From positions 1 to 19,645 of the forward strand of contig DASVDX010000037.1 in NCBI GenBank assembly GCA_036380875.1: 19,645 nucleotides of DNA, given 5' to 3'. Of the stretch, positions 1 to 7,258 are shown in pieces. Under the pieces are notes generated by a model. That model ran no database searches and had not been told where the DNA came from. It saw nothing but the letters and a program-made list of their open reading frames with translations. Made by a program: the position numbers and the translations under genes. The stretch is from ZC4RG17 sp036380875. Lineage in GTDB: Bacteria; Actinomycetota; Acidimicrobiia; Spongiisociales; ZC4RG35. Within the stretch, counting starts at the first letter, position 1. Each line of letters opens with the position of its first letter.

Positions 1-261
1 CGCGGCACCGTCTCGGTTTCGAAATGCGGCGAGTAGCGACGAGCGGAGCGAAGACCCCGCCCGGAGCTCCCCGATCACCGCCTCCACTACCTCCGTCTCG
101 ACGGCGAGGGGGTCCGGGAGGCGGGATCGGTGAGCCACGAGAACCGCGGCCACTGCCGCGGCCGTCGGCACCGGAAACCAGACGGCGCCACCGAGGAGCG
201 CCAGCAGCCGCCAATCGGCGCCTGCCAACACTCCCGCCGCCACGAGCAGCATCTCGATCAC
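1..261 (-). CDS. TadB/TadC-like pilus assembly membrane protein (5' part only)
   Basis: This is the beginning of a gene that leaves the window at its left edge; 87 codons are visible. It starts at GTG overlapping the CpaF stop codon (GTGA), with an ATG three codons later as an alternative. Two hydrophobic stretches lie in residues 4-45, followed by a basic turn and the motif GELRAGSSLRSSL near residues 65-76. That motif resembles the region before the T2SSF domain of TadB/TadC proteins, where a conserved RAG-x-S-L is usual. In known Tad loci this protein is the inner-membrane platform on which the CpaF ATPase acts to build the pilus. The position directly after cpaF supports the call. Whether it is TadB or TadC cannot be decided from this fragment. 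Confidence 0.72.
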   Translation of the reverse strand, partial: MIEMLLVAAGVLAGADWRLLALLGGAVWFPVPTAAAVAAVLVAHRSRLPDPLAVETEVVEAVIGELRAGSSLRSSLLAAFRNRDGAA

Positions 262-1289
262 GGGCTCGCTCCCGCCAGCTCGGTGATCCGTCGACATCCG
301 CCTGACCGTTCCACCTGCACGATCAGGTGGATGCCCGCTTCGATTTGACGTCGCACGGCCTCGGCAGCCACGCCCCCGTCGGCGAGGGCCAGGGTTTCGA
401 GACGCCACCGAGCCTCCGAGGGGGAGTTGGCGTGAACGGTGGAGAGGCTGCCCATGTGGCCGGTGTTGAGCGCCCACACCATGTCGAGCGCCTCCGGCCC
501 CCGCACCTCCCCGACGATGATCCGGTCGGGACGGAGCCGAAGCGCCGATCGCAGGAGCTGGCGGAGGGTCACCCCTCCGTGTCCGTCGGCGTTGGGAGGG
601 TGAGCCTCCAGACGGACCACATGGCCGGAAAGCGACAATTCGGCGGCGTCTTCGATCGTCACGACCCTCTCGTGAGGCGGGATCTCGGCGGCGAGCAGGT
701 TCAGCAACGTGGTCTTGCCCGCCCCGGTGCCGCCAGAGATGACGATGTTGCGCCTCTCGTCGACGGCCTGACGCAACTCCGCGACCTGCTTGCGGGTGGC
801 CGAGCCCCGGTCGACCAGGTCGTCCAGAGAGGAGACCGCTTGCGTGAACCGCCGGATAGCCACCACCGGGCCGTCGACGGAAGCGGGCGGGACGACGGCG
901 TGGAGACGCGAACCGTCGGGGAGCCGGGCGTCGACCGTCGGAGAAGAGCGATCGAGACGCAAACCGAGGGGGGCGATGACCCTTTCGACGGCGGCGACCA
1001 CCGCGGTGTCGTCCGGGAACGACACGGGCGCCCGCTCCAAACGCCCGCCCCGCTCGACCCAGATCTCCTTTGGGCCGTTGACCAGCACATCGGTGACATC
1101 AGGCTGGCGTATCAGAGGCTCGAGCGGGCCCATACCCACGATGGAGTCGACGACCGACTCGATCAGCTCCACCCCGGCGAGTGGCGCCTCGGTGCGGGCG
1201 AGACGGCGCGCCGCCTCGGTGAGACGTCCTCTTTCGAGCGGAACGTCGGAGGCCACCAGTTGGCGAACCATGCGGTCGATCACCGCCAT
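258..1289 (-). CDS. cpaF: CpaF/TadA-type secretion ATPase of a Tad pilus
   Basis: This is a hexameric ATPase of the GspE/VirB11 superfamily that powers Tad (type IVc) pilus assembly at the cytoplasmic membrane. The 343-residue protein has all the family boxes: Walker A GGTGAGKTT at residues 186-194, the Asp box TIEDAAEL at 211-218, Walker B RIIVGEVRG at 256-264 and the His box STVHANS at 283-289. The N-terminal part (GMGPLEPLI, then DVTDVLVNGP at 64-73) is typical of CpaF. The reading frame runs open upstream to 1550, but that extension is Arg/Pro-rich and out of phase with the preceding gene. The ATG at 1289 fits the family start and overlaps the upstream stop by ten bases, implying translational coupling. 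It is slightly short for the family (often 400 or more residues) because the N-terminal extension is missing. Confidence 0.93.
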   Translation of the reverse strand: MAVIDRMVRQLVASDVPLERGRLTEAARRLARTEAPLAGVELIESVVDSIVGMGPLEPLIRQPDVTDVLVNGPKEIWVERGGRLERAPVSFPDDTAVVAAVERVIAPLGLRLDRSSPTVDARLPDGSRLHAVVPPASVDGPVVAIRRFTQAVSSLDDLVDRGSATRKQVAELRQAVDERRNIVISGGTGAGKTTLLNLLAAEIPPHERVVTIEDAAELSLSGHVVRLEAHPPNADGHGGVTLRQLLRSALRLRPDRIIVGEVRGPEALDMVWALNTGHMGSLSTVHANSPSEARWRLETLALADGGVAAEAVRRQIEAGIHLIVQVERSGGCRRITELAGASP

Positions 1290-1831
1290 GGCAGCTCCCA
1301 GACTCGCCTCCACGCCTGGACCCAACGGGAGCGGAACGGGCGGCGGCCATGGAGCAGGGCGTTGACCACGCGCCGGCCCGGAGGCGGCAGCACCGGACCG
1401 GGGCCGGGAGGATCGTCGGCTTCGGCCACTCGCTGCCACACGGCGGCTCGACTGCCGGCGGGTGTCAAGAACCCGGGCCACAGCGGCCGTACGGGAACCA
1501 CCGGGAATGGCACCGCTTCTGCTCCTGTCCGGACCACGACCCTCGGCCACGACCGGGAGAGCAACTCCACCAGATCGATGGCCTCGGACGCCGGGACGCC
1601 TCCGTTGGGGAGCACCGCCAGCCCCGAACGATCGGGCATCAGCTCCGCTCGCCTGGGGCCTTCAGCGACGAGATCCGCCAGACTCCTCGCCGCCGGGTAG
1701 GGAGGGCCATCGGGGTCGAGGTCGACGACGAGAGCCGTCCCGGCGGCCAGGGCCATCCCGAGCGGGGCGATGGCAGACAGCAGTTCGTCACCGAACGTCC
1801 GCACACCCAGCACCTGACGGTCGCCATCCAT
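1280..1831 (-). CDS. Short CpaE/Ssd-like protein at the head of the Tad operon
   Basis: This 183-residue protein begins at the ATG at 1831, eight bases after a TAGCTT -10 box. The open frame extends further up without a plausible start. The centre (ALVVDLDPDGPPYPAARSL, then a GLAVLPNGG segment) looks like the strand order of the MinD/ParA fold in CpaE or Ssd proteins, which normally precede CpaF in actinobacterial Tad loci and help localise the pilus machine. I see no Walker A lysine motif, and the protein is about half the usual length. It is therefore probably a nucleotide-free remnant or a reduced form. The C-terminus is basic and Trp-rich (RWVQAWRRVWELPWR). The assignment rests on weak local similarity plus position next to cpaF. 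Confidence 0.6.
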   Translation of the reverse strand: MDGDRQVLGVRTFGDELLSAIAPLGMALAAGTALVVDLDPDGPPYPAARSLADLVAEGPRRAELMPDRSGLAVLPNGGVPASEAIDLVELLSRSWPRVVVRTGAEAVPFPVVPVRPLWPGFLTPAGSRAAVWQRVAEADDPPGPGPVLPPPGRRVVNALLHGRRPFRSRWVQAWRRVWELPWR

Positions 1832-1839
1832 GGACGCCG

Positions 1840-1845
1840 AAGCTA
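1840..1845 (-). promoter_or_regulatory. Candidate -10 box of the Tad operon (leaderless)
   Basis: TAGCTT lies on the minus strand, eight bases before the ATG at 1831, with no Shine-Dalgarno between. The spacing puts the transcription start at or next to the A of the start codon. No clear -35 box is seen. Confidence 0.5.
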
Positions 1846-1952
1846 AGGGACGACACACGGGAGCGTGAAGGCCTACCGCGGCGCGCGGCGGCCCCGTAGG
1901 CTCGAAAGTTTGGCCCGATCTCGGGATCCGGCCCGTGACTCCGCCCACGCCT

Positions 1953-1958
1953 TAGTCT
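1953..1958 (+). promoter_or_regulatory. Candidate -10 box of the HAD phosphatase gene (leaderless)
   Basis: TAGTCT is followed by eight bases and then the ATG at 1967. There is no Shine-Dalgarno sequence. The same hexamer at nearly the same spacing precedes the macro-domain gene at 7266. Confidence 0.55.
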
Positions 1959-1966
1959 GGGGATCG

Positions 1967-2752
1967 ATGGCCGCGGCCGCGTTCTTCGATCTGGACAAGA
2001 CGATCATCGCCAAGTCCTCGACGTTGGCTTTCACCCGGCCGCTGTTCCGGGCCGGGCTGTTGAACCGCGCCACCCTCTTCAAGGCGGGCATCGCCCAGGC
2101 CTACTACCAGATGTTCGGGGCCGACCACGACCAGCTGGAGCGGGTCCGCCGGGAGCTCGGTGAGCTGACTCGAGGATGGAAGCAAGAGGAGGTCGCCAAG
2201 CTGGTCGAGGAGACGGTCGAGGAGGTGGTCGCCCCCCTCGTCTACGCCGAGGCGTTGGCGATCATCGACGAGCATGTCCGCGCCGGCCGGCGCGTGGTGG
2301 TCGTGTCGTCGAGCCCGATGGAGATCGTGGCCCCACTCTGCCGGTACCTGGGGCTGGATGACATCATCGCCACCCTGCCCGAGGTCGACGAGGAGGGCCG
2401 GTACACCGGCGAGATCCACTTCTATGCCTACGGCCCGGGCAAAGCCGAGGCGATGCGGGAGATGGCCAAGAGGGAGGAGATCTCCCTCGAGGAGTCGTTC
2501 GCCTACTCCGACTCCATCACCGACCTGCCGATGCTGCAGGCCGTGGGCCACCCGGTGGCGGTGAACCCCGACCGGGAGCTGCGAGCGATCGCCGAAGAAA
2601 ACGACTGGCAGATCCTCCACTTCGAGCGGGAGGTCGAGGTGCGCGGTCGTCTCGCCGACATCCCCAAGCCCGTGCCGGTGATCTCGGGAGCGGTGGCCGG
2701 CGGCCTGGCGGCGGCCCTGGCGGTGTGGGCCCTGCGACGTAGCCGCAAGTGA
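1967..2752 (+). CDS. HAD-superfamily subfamily IB phosphatase, SerB-like, with C-terminal membrane anchor
   Basis: This is a 261-residue phosphohydrolase of the HAD-IB group, the group that contains SerB. Motif I is DLDKT at residues 8-12 (nucleophile and acid/base Asp), motif II is the serine in VVVSSSP at 111-117, the motif III lysine is in PGK around 157-159, and motif IV is SDSITDLPML at 181-190. The helical cap between motifs I and II is typical. A hydrophobic segment at about residues 237-256 followed by RRSRK suggests a C-terminal membrane anchor with a cytoplasmic catalytic domain. The frame is open upstream to 1865, but the ATG at 1967 fits both the family start and the promoter spacing. 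Members of this group include lysophosphatidic acid and phosphoserine phosphatases. The anchor makes a lipid substrate plausible, but the substrate is not visible from the sequence. Confidence 0.88.
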   Translation: MAAAAFFDLDKTIIAKSSTLAFTRPLFRAGLLNRATLFKAGIAQAYYQMFGADHDQLERVRRELGELTRGWKQEEVAKLVEETVEEVVAPLVYAEALAIIDEHVRAGRRVVVVSSSPMEIVAPLCRYLGLDDIIATLPEVDEEGRYTGEIHFYAYGPGKAEAMREMAKREEISLEESFAYSDSITDLPMLQAVGHPVAVNPDRELRAIAEENDWQILHFEREVEVRGRLADIPKPVPVISGAVAGGLAAALAVWALRRSRK

Positions 2753-2784
2753 CCGCCGCGGTGCCATTTGCTGCCCGGACGCCG

Positions 2785-2790
2785 TAGCCT
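2785..2790 (+). promoter_or_regulatory. Candidate -10 box of the TPM-domain gene (leaderless)
   Basis: TAGCCT is followed by nine bases and then the ATG at 2800. There is no Shine-Dalgarno. The 47-base gap after the HAD gene therefore appears to hold its own promoter rather than an operon junction. Confidence 0.5.
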
Positions 2791-2799
2791 GGGCACCAC

Positions 2800-5097
2800 A
2801 TGCGCAAGCCGATCCTCGCCCTCGCTGCCCTCCTCTTCCTGCTGGCGGCGCCGGTGGCCGCCCAGACGACCGACTGCCCCGAGTACCGGGGAATCACCTG
2901 CGAGGGATGGGTGACCGACGACGCCGGCGTACTCGCCGACCGAAACAGGCTGGAGTCGACAGCCGGCAGGTTCGTCGAGGCGACGGGGCATCAGATCGCC
3001 GTCGTGACCGTGGCCGACACCGGCGGGATCGACCCCCGCGAGTTCGCCGAGGAGCTGGGCAACACCTGGGGTGTCGGCGACCCACAAGAGAACGACGGCG
3101 TGGTGGTGCTCGTTGCTCTCGCCCAGCGGCGCACCGAGATCGTCACCGGCCCGGGAGCGAGGCTGTCCGGTTCGACCCTCAGCTCCGTAGCCGAGTTGGG
3201 CAACGATTTCTTCGCCAACGGCGACTTCGACGGCGGGCTGGCGGCCATCATCGCCGGCTTGCAACGCGAATACGAGGGCGGGGGCGCCACGCCATCCGAG
3301 CCCGGAGAGCCTCTGCCGGAGGATGTCACCGAGCCCTCCCGCGGGCCGGGGCTCGTGGTGCCGCTGCTCGGCCTCAGCGTGATCGGCCTCGCCGCCGGCG
3401 GGGCGGTGTTCGTCGCCCGCCGCAACAACCGCCAGGAGCGGCTGGCCGAGCACCGTAGGGTCGTCGACCAGGTCCTGGCCAAACTGGAGCCAGCCGGCCA
3501 CGAAGTGGTGCTACCCGACGACTTGCTGCTGGAGCCACCCGCCGCCGAAACCGCTCCCGACCCGGTGACCGCCGTGGCGGTGGAGGCCCTGACCAACCCC
3601 GAGACCGCCGAGGCCTCCGTGCTCGAGGCGCTGTGGGTCCGAGGCGCGGTGGCGGTCGGCAACGAAGCCAAGATCACCGAGTACCGCCAGATGCCCCTCG
3701 AAATGAGGGTCAGCGGTGAACAGGAACTGCTGGAAGGAGCAGTGAGGACCGCCGCCGAAGAGGCCGCCGAGGATCCGGACCCGGAGACGTTCGCCATCAA
3801 GCGCCAGAACCTGGCTGAACTGGTCGAGTCGCTCCGCCCCTACCGGGTGGCCGAAGCATCCACCCGCCTGGCGCGCGAGGTGTCGACGCGGGCCGTGGAC
3901 ACGCCGATCGGCCCGGTGATCGTCACGGACCGGGGGGAGCGGATCCTGGAGGCGGCGCCGGTGCTGAAGAAGGAGGCCCCACTCTCGGAGTCGCTCGAGG
4001 AGCTGGCCGCGGTCGCCGAGGAGGCGGCGCAGAAGACGAAGCTGTTGGAAGAGCTCTATTCGAAGCTTCCCAACATCCCCACTCGCCCGGCGGTGGCGGC
4101 CGCCCTCGCTGACCTGGGAACCGACCCCGATGACGCCACCGAGCGTTACAACGCGGTGCTGGAGACCCTGCGCCGCAGCTCGAGCACGCTCCTCCAGGAC
4201 GGGGTCGACTTGCCGTCGCTGGCGGCCTTCCTGGTCATGAACAACGACGAGGAGGACGTCGACGAGTTCATCGAGTCGTACGAGGAGGCCCGCCGTCTGC
4301 GCGTCGACCCGCCCACGGCGGTGGAGATGGCTCTGGCCGGCCTGCGGGGCAAGCGGGAGATGCAGGAGATCCGCGCCGTAGCGGATCGTCTCGGCATCCC
4401 CGTCTCGATCGCCGCCGCCCTGTCCCGGGCAGGGGACCGGGCCATCGACACCTACCAGGAACTGGTCGACGAACTGGCGAAAGTCGACGTGGCGAGTGCC
4501 GATATCCGCACGATCGCCGCAGTGCTCGCTCTCTCCCTCGAGCCGTCCCAAGCGATGCGGCGCTGGCGGGAGGCCCGAGAAGCACTCGCCGACCTCGGCC
4601 TGACCGGCTCCTACGCCGACGTCGCGGCTGCCTTCGGCGCCTCCGACCCCAGAGGACCTCGCGAGTTCGCCCTCGCCTACGCCGCCCAGCGCCAGGAGTT
4701 GGCCCGCTCGTCCGTCCAGGACGCCGAGCGCTACGCCCCCGAGCTGGCGCATGCCGGGACCGGCGGTCAGCGGGACACCTGGACGGGAAAGCCGCTCCCA
4801 CGGGGAATGCGCTACTTCGATCCGTTTTTCCTCTTCTACTACCACTGGATCATGACCTCGACCATGACCCACGGCTTGGGCTGGCGGGAGGTCTATCGCG
4901 ACAGGTCTTGGGAAGACCGCACCTGGTTCGGCGGATTCGGAGGCGGCGGAGGCTTCGGTGGCTGGGGATCGTCCGGCGGTGGCTCCAGCTGGGGTGGAGG
5001 AGGCGGTGGCTTCTCCTGGGGAGGCTTCGGCGGCGGTGGTGGATTCGGAGGCGGCTTCGGCGGGGGTGGCGGCGGAGGCGGCGGTTCCGGCTGGTAG
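2800..5097 (+). CDS. Large TPM-domain membrane protein with helical cytoplasmic region and Gly/Phe/Trp-rich tail
   Basis: This 765-residue protein starts with a signal peptide (hydrophobic core at residues 5-18, likely cleaved after APVAA at 21). A TPM (YgcG/DUF477) domain follows at about 41-155, recognisable by DDAGVL, QIAVVTV, NTWGVG, NDGVVVLVA and the GARLSGS region. A Pro/Glu-rich linker leads to one membrane helix at about 184-206 with RRNNRQER after it. That places the TPM domain outside and the remaining 560 residues inside the cell. The inner part is mostly charged alpha helix to about 665, in a repeated-helix style I do not recognise. Next is an aromatic stretch (FDPFFLFYYHWIM) around 675-687, and residues 708-765 are mostly glycine with Phe, Trp and Ser. 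Gly-rich tails are common in TPM proteins, but they are usually on much shorter proteins. Function is unknown; TPM proteins have been linked to membrane-protein maintenance. Confidence 0.8.
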   Translation: MRKPILALAALLFLLAAPVAAQTTDCPEYRGITCEGWVTDDAGVLADRNRLESTAGRFVEATGHQIAVVTVADTGGIDPREFAEELGNTWGVGDPQENDGVVVLVALAQRRTEIVTGPGARLSGSTLSSVAELGNDFFANGDFDGGLAAIIAGLQREYEGGGATPSEPGEPLPEDVTEPSRGPGLVVPLLGLSVIGLAAGGAVFVARRNNRQERLAEHRRVVDQVLAKLEPAGHEVVLPDDLLLEPPAAETAPDPVTAVAVEALTNPETAEASVLEALWVRGAVAVGNEAKITEYRQMPLEMRVSGEQELLEGAVRTAAEEAAEDPDPETFAIKRQNLAELVESLRPYRVAEASTRLAREVSTRAVDTPIGPVIVTDRGERILEAAPVLKKEAPLSESLEELAAVAEEAAQKTKLLEELYSKLPNIPTRPAVAAALADLGTDPDDATERYNAVLETLRRSSSTLLQDGVDLPSLAAFLVMNNDEEDVDEFIESYEEARRLRVDPPTAVEMALAGLRGKREMQEIRAVADRLGIPVSIAAALSRAGDRAIDTYQELVDELAKVDVASADIRTIAAVLALSLEPSQAMRRWREAREALADLGLTGSYADVAAAFGASDPRGPREFALAYAAQRQELARSSVQDAERYAPELAHAGTGGQRDTWTGKPLPRGMRYFDPFFLFYYHWIMTSTMTHGLGWREVYRDRSWEDRTWFGGFGGGGGFGGWGSSGGGSSWGGGGGGFSWGGFGGGGGFGGGFGGGGGGGGGSGW
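4924..5094 (+). repeat. Low-complexity GGX repeat encoding the Gly/Phe/Trp tail
   Basis: Irregular repeats of GGC/GGA/GGT codons interrupted by TTC, TGG and TCC encode roughly 57 residues, about two thirds of them glycine. Synonymous glycine codons are mixed, so the tract is held at the protein level rather than being a recent simple DNA expansion. The opposite strand reads as a proline-rich open frame only because of this composition. Confidence 0.85.
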
Positions 5098-5117
5098 AGA
5101 CCGCCGTCCGTCTCCGG

Positions 5118-5123
5118 TATCCT
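5118..5123 (+). promoter_or_regulatory. Candidate -10 box of the DUF3039 gene
   Basis: TATCCT lies 16 bases before the ATG at 5140. A start of transcription 6-8 bases downstream would leave a leader of only about ten bases. The Shine-Dalgarno is weak (CGAG close to the ATG). Confidence 0.4.
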
Positions 5124-5139
5124 GCCCGACGTTCGAGCC

Positions 5140-5394
5140 ATGAACGAGACCGAAATCCGCTCCGACGTCGACGCCCGCCCGGGGGACGCCGGCACCGGCG
5201 ACCACGATCGGTTCGCCCACTACGTCATCGGGCGCGACCCCAAGGCGAAGATCACCGCCGCCATCGTGGAGGGCAAGCCGATCCGGGCGCTCTGCGGCAA
5301 GAAGTGGATCCCGAGCCGGGACCCGTCGAAGTATCCGGTTTGCCCGGAGTGCCAGAGGATCAAGGACCGCATCCTGAGCCGACGGAGCAACTGA
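5140..5394 (+). CDS. DUF3039-family small protein with paired cysteines
   Basis: This 84-residue protein has the DUF3039 pattern common in actinobacteria: an acidic N-terminus, then DHDRFAHYV, a central GKPIRALCGKKWIPSRDPSK and a final YPVCPECQRIKD. Cys52 together with the CPEC pair could bind a metal, though only three cysteines are visible. It is nearly full length for the family. The role is unknown; it is useful mainly as evidence for an actinobacterial host. It has a candidate promoter in the 42-base gap after the TPM gene and is followed by a strong hairpin, so it may be a single-gene unit. Confidence 0.85.
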   Translation: MNETEIRSDVDARPGDAGTGDHDRFAHYVIGRDPKAKITAAIVEGKPIRALCGKKWIPSRDPSKYPVCPECQRIKDRILSRRSN

Positions 5395-5414
5395 CAGCGG
5401 ACCGTCGGCAGGCT

Positions 5415-5440
5415 GGGGCGAGGCGGAGCGGCCTCGCCCC
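5415..5440 (+). terminator. Ten-base-pair GC hairpin after the DUF3039 gene
   Basis: GGGGCGAGGC at 5415-5424 pairs perfectly with GCCTCGCCCC at 5431-5440 around a six-base loop. It begins 20 bases after the DUF3039 stop and ends 47 bases before the MFS start. No T-run follows, so it would be a U-less actinobacterial-type terminator or an mRNA-stabilising 3' hairpin. Confidence 0.6.
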
Positions 5441-5476
5441 GATCGCGTAGGGGGAGCCCGGCTCTCCTCCCGGCGT

Positions 5477-5487
5477 GGAGGTGGAGG
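5477..5487 (+). promoter_or_regulatory. Tandem Shine-Dalgarno before the MFS TTG start
   Basis: GGAGG occurs twice (5477-5481 and 5483-5487). The first copy is six bases from TTG at 5488 and the second touches it. The good spacing of the first copy decides for the TTG start despite the weak codon. Confidence 0.65.
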
Positions 5488-6780
5488 TTGAAAGCACAGC
5501 TGGGTCGCAACTACTGGAAGCTCTGGATCGCTTCCGTGACTTCGAACTTCGGCGACGGCGTCAGCACCGTCGCCTACCCCTGGCTGGCGGCGGCCATCAC
5601 TCGCGACGGTTTCGAGCTCGGCCTGGTGACTGTCGCTCTGCGTCTGCCCTGGTTGGTCGTCAGCCTCCCTGCCGGTGTGGTGACCGACCGCTCCGACCGT
5701 CGCCGGCTGATGGTGGGGATGGACCTGATCCGATTCGGGTTGATGCTCTCCGTCGCCGCGATCGTGGCAGCGAACTCCGACGTCCTCACCGGGCCGGGAC
5801 CGGAAGGCACCCTGAAGACGTTCCTGCTCTGGGTCGTGATCGGGGCGTCCTTTCTGATGGGCTGTGCCGAGGTCCTGCGCGACAACGCCGCCCAGACGAT
5901 CCTTCCCGCCATCGTGCCCGCCGATCAGCTGGAGAAGGCCAACGGCCGCCTGTGGGGCGCCGAGATGGTGATGAACTCGTTCGTGGGCCCGCCGGTGGGC
6001 GGCCTGCTCCTCGCCGTCGCCCTCGCCCTGCCCGTCTTCGTCGACGCCAGCACGTTCGCAGTGGCGGCCGTCCTTGTCCTGCTGATCGGCGGCGAGTTTC
6101 GTTCCCCGGTCGCCGAAGGGCCGCGGCCGTCCTTCCGGGCCCAACTGAAGGAGGGGGTGACCTGGCTGTGGAGTCACTCGCTTTTCCGGCCCATGGCGCT
6201 GATCCTCGGCGTGATCAACGGCCTGTCGATGATGACATTCGCCATCTACGTCCTCTTCGTCCAGGAGATCCTCGAGCTCGACGCCGCCGCCTTCGGGGCG
6301 CTCCTGACCTCCGGCGCCGTCGGGGGCGTGGTGGGATCGATGGTGGCGCACCGGGTGTCCGCTCGGATCGGCAAAGGACCTTCGCTGTTCGTCACGCTCC
6401 TGGGCGGAGCGGTCGCCTTCCTCACCATCGGGCTCACGTCCTCGGCGATCGTGGTGTGGGTGATGTTCCTCGCCGAGTCGTTCCTCGCGGTGTTGTGGAA
6501 TGTGATCACGGTGTCACTGCGCCAGCGAGCCATACCCGACACCCTGCTGGGGAGGGTGAACTCCGTGTACCGGTTCTTCGGCTGGGGGATGATGTCGTTG
6601 GGCGCCCTCCTCGGCGGAGCGATCGTGTCGGCGGCCGAGCCGTTGCTGGGACGGGAATGGGCGCTGCGACTCCCCTTCGTGATCGCCGGGGCCTTCCACG
6701 TGATCGCGTTCCTGTACGCCCTGCCCCGGCTCAACTCCGCCCGGATCGCCGCCGTCGAGGAGGAAGCTGGCGGGGCGTGA
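5488..6780 (+). CDS. MFS transporter, MFS_3/EntS-like exporter family
   Basis: This 430-residue membrane protein has about twelve hydrophobic helices. It opens with LGRNYWKLWIASVTSNFGDGV, typical of the branch that holds EntS-like exporters, and has the motif A loop as GVVTDRSDRRRLMVG at about residues 64-78. A second-half counterpart follows the central loop (GEFRSPVAEGPRPSFRAQLKEG, about 203-224). It would use the proton gradient to expel a small molecule; the substrate cannot be inferred. The TTG start is supported by GGAGG. The last 50 bases overlap the end of the convergent gene on the minus strand. No siderophore or antibiotic genes lie nearby. Confidence 0.87.
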   Translation: MKAQLGRNYWKLWIASVTSNFGDGVSTVAYPWLAAAITRDGFELGLVTVALRLPWLVVSLPAGVVTDRSDRRRLMVGMDLIRFGLMLSVAAIVAANSDVLTGPGPEGTLKTFLLWVVIGASFLMGCAEVLRDNAAQTILPAIVPADQLEKANGRLWGAEMVMNSFVGPPVGGLLLAVALALPVFVDASTFAVAAVLVLLIGGEFRSPVAEGPRPSFRAQLKEGVTWLWSHSLFRPMALILGVINGLSMMTFAIYVLFVQEILELDAAAFGALLTSGAVGGVVGSMVAHRVSARIGKGPSLFVTLLGGAVAFLTIGLTSSAIVVWVMFLAESFLAVLWNVITVSLRQRAIPDTLLGRVNSVYRFFGWGMMSLGALLGGAIVSAAEPLLGREWALRLPFVIAGAFHVIAFLYALPRLNSARIAAVEEEAGGA

Positions 6781-7228
6781 GCCGCCAGGCGAGCACGGCC
6801 AGGAAGACCACGACCCCCGCGGCGAGGGCGGCGGCGAGTGCCGGGGGCGGGACGGCGCCGCCGGAGTCCTCCGCCGTACTCGGAGGCGTGATCCCGAGTA
6901 CGGCCGGGTCGAGACCAATCCCGGTCAGCGAATGCTCCTCGGAGAGCACACCCGATGAGACGTCTTCGAAGACGACCCTCCAGTCGGCCCGACGCAGTTC
7001 GAACGTCGACCCCCACACGCCGCCTCCGCGGTCCATGAGCGGCCTCGCCTCCGGCTCCTCGCCCGGAAGCACCAGATGGGCGACCACCGGTCCGTCGGAG
7101 CCGGCGAGGCTCACCGACAACTCGACTTCCATCGTGTCGTCGGTGGCGCGGTCGGCGGACGCCTGAGGTGACACGAACCGGACCCCGGAAGACGCCGCGA
7201 CGAGCAGCAACACCACGGCGAGGCGCAT
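6731..7228 (-). CDS. Small exported, membrane-anchored protein of unknown function
   Basis: This 165-residue protein has an N-terminal signal or anchor (MRLAVVLLLVAASSGVRFV), a short beta-rich region with WGSTFELRRADWRVVFED near residues 78-95, a Pro/Ser linker, one membrane helix at about 129-148 and a very basic end (RRRRSGRS). That layout points to an extracytoplasmic domain held by the C-terminal helix. The open frame continues upstream across the macro-domain gene start, but the ATG at 7228 begins the signal sequence and has a -10-like hexamer just before it. The beta region is compatible with a small Ig-like or FixH/YtkA-like fold, which I cannot confirm. Its 3' end overlaps the MFS gene by 50 bases. 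Confidence 0.72.
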   Translation of the reverse strand: MRLAVVLLLVAASSGVRFVSPQASADRATDDTMEVELSVSLAGSDGPVVAHLVLPGEEPEARPLMDRGGGVWGSTFELRRADWRVVFEDVSSGVLSEEHSLTGIGLDPAVLGITPPSTAEDSGGAVPPPALAAALAAGVVVFLAVLAWRLTPRQLPPRRRRSGRS

Positions 7229-7233
7229 CGGGC

Positions 7234-7240
7234 TATCTAA
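7234..7240 (-). promoter_or_regulatory. Weak candidate -10 box of the 165-residue exported protein gene
   Basis: TTAGATA on the minus strand ends five bases before the ATG at 7228. It does not fit TANNNT as cleanly as the other candidates. It sits only 12 bases from the opposing -10 of the macro-domain gene. Confidence 0.3.
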
Positions 7241-7252
7241 CCATCGGCGGTC

Positions 7253-7258
7253 TAGTCT
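7253..7258 (+). promoter_or_regulatory. Candidate -10 box of the macro-domain gene (leaderless)
   Basis: TAGTCT is followed by seven bases and the ATG at 7266, with no Shine-Dalgarno. The hexamer is identical to the one before the HAD gene. Confidence 0.55.

Noticed and set aside
1290..1550. 87-codon N-terminal extension of CpaF
   Set aside because: It would overlap almost half of the preceding gene, is Arg/Ser/Pro-rich and matches nothing in the family; the ATG at 1289 with a ten-base overlap is better.
1967..2752. Calling the HAD protein serB
   Set aside because: The HAD-IB motifs fit, but the C-terminal membrane anchor and the lack of an ACT or PAS-like N-terminal domain make phosphoserine only one of several possible substrates.
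4893..5195. Proline-rich 100-codon minus-strand frame
   Set aside because: It is the complement of the glycine-rich tail; polyproline appears only because GGN reads as NCC on the other strand.
5452..5476. GC-rich short palindrome before the MFS gene (GAGCCCGGCTC)
   Set aside because: Only a five-base stem with a one-base loop; too short and too GC-biased to mean much.
3511..6351. 946-codon open frame on the minus strand opposite the TPM, DUF3039 and MFS genes
   Set aside because: It is a high-GC shadow: composition is dominated by His, Gly, Arg and Asp with no domain pattern, and the plus strand has three recognisable proteins there.
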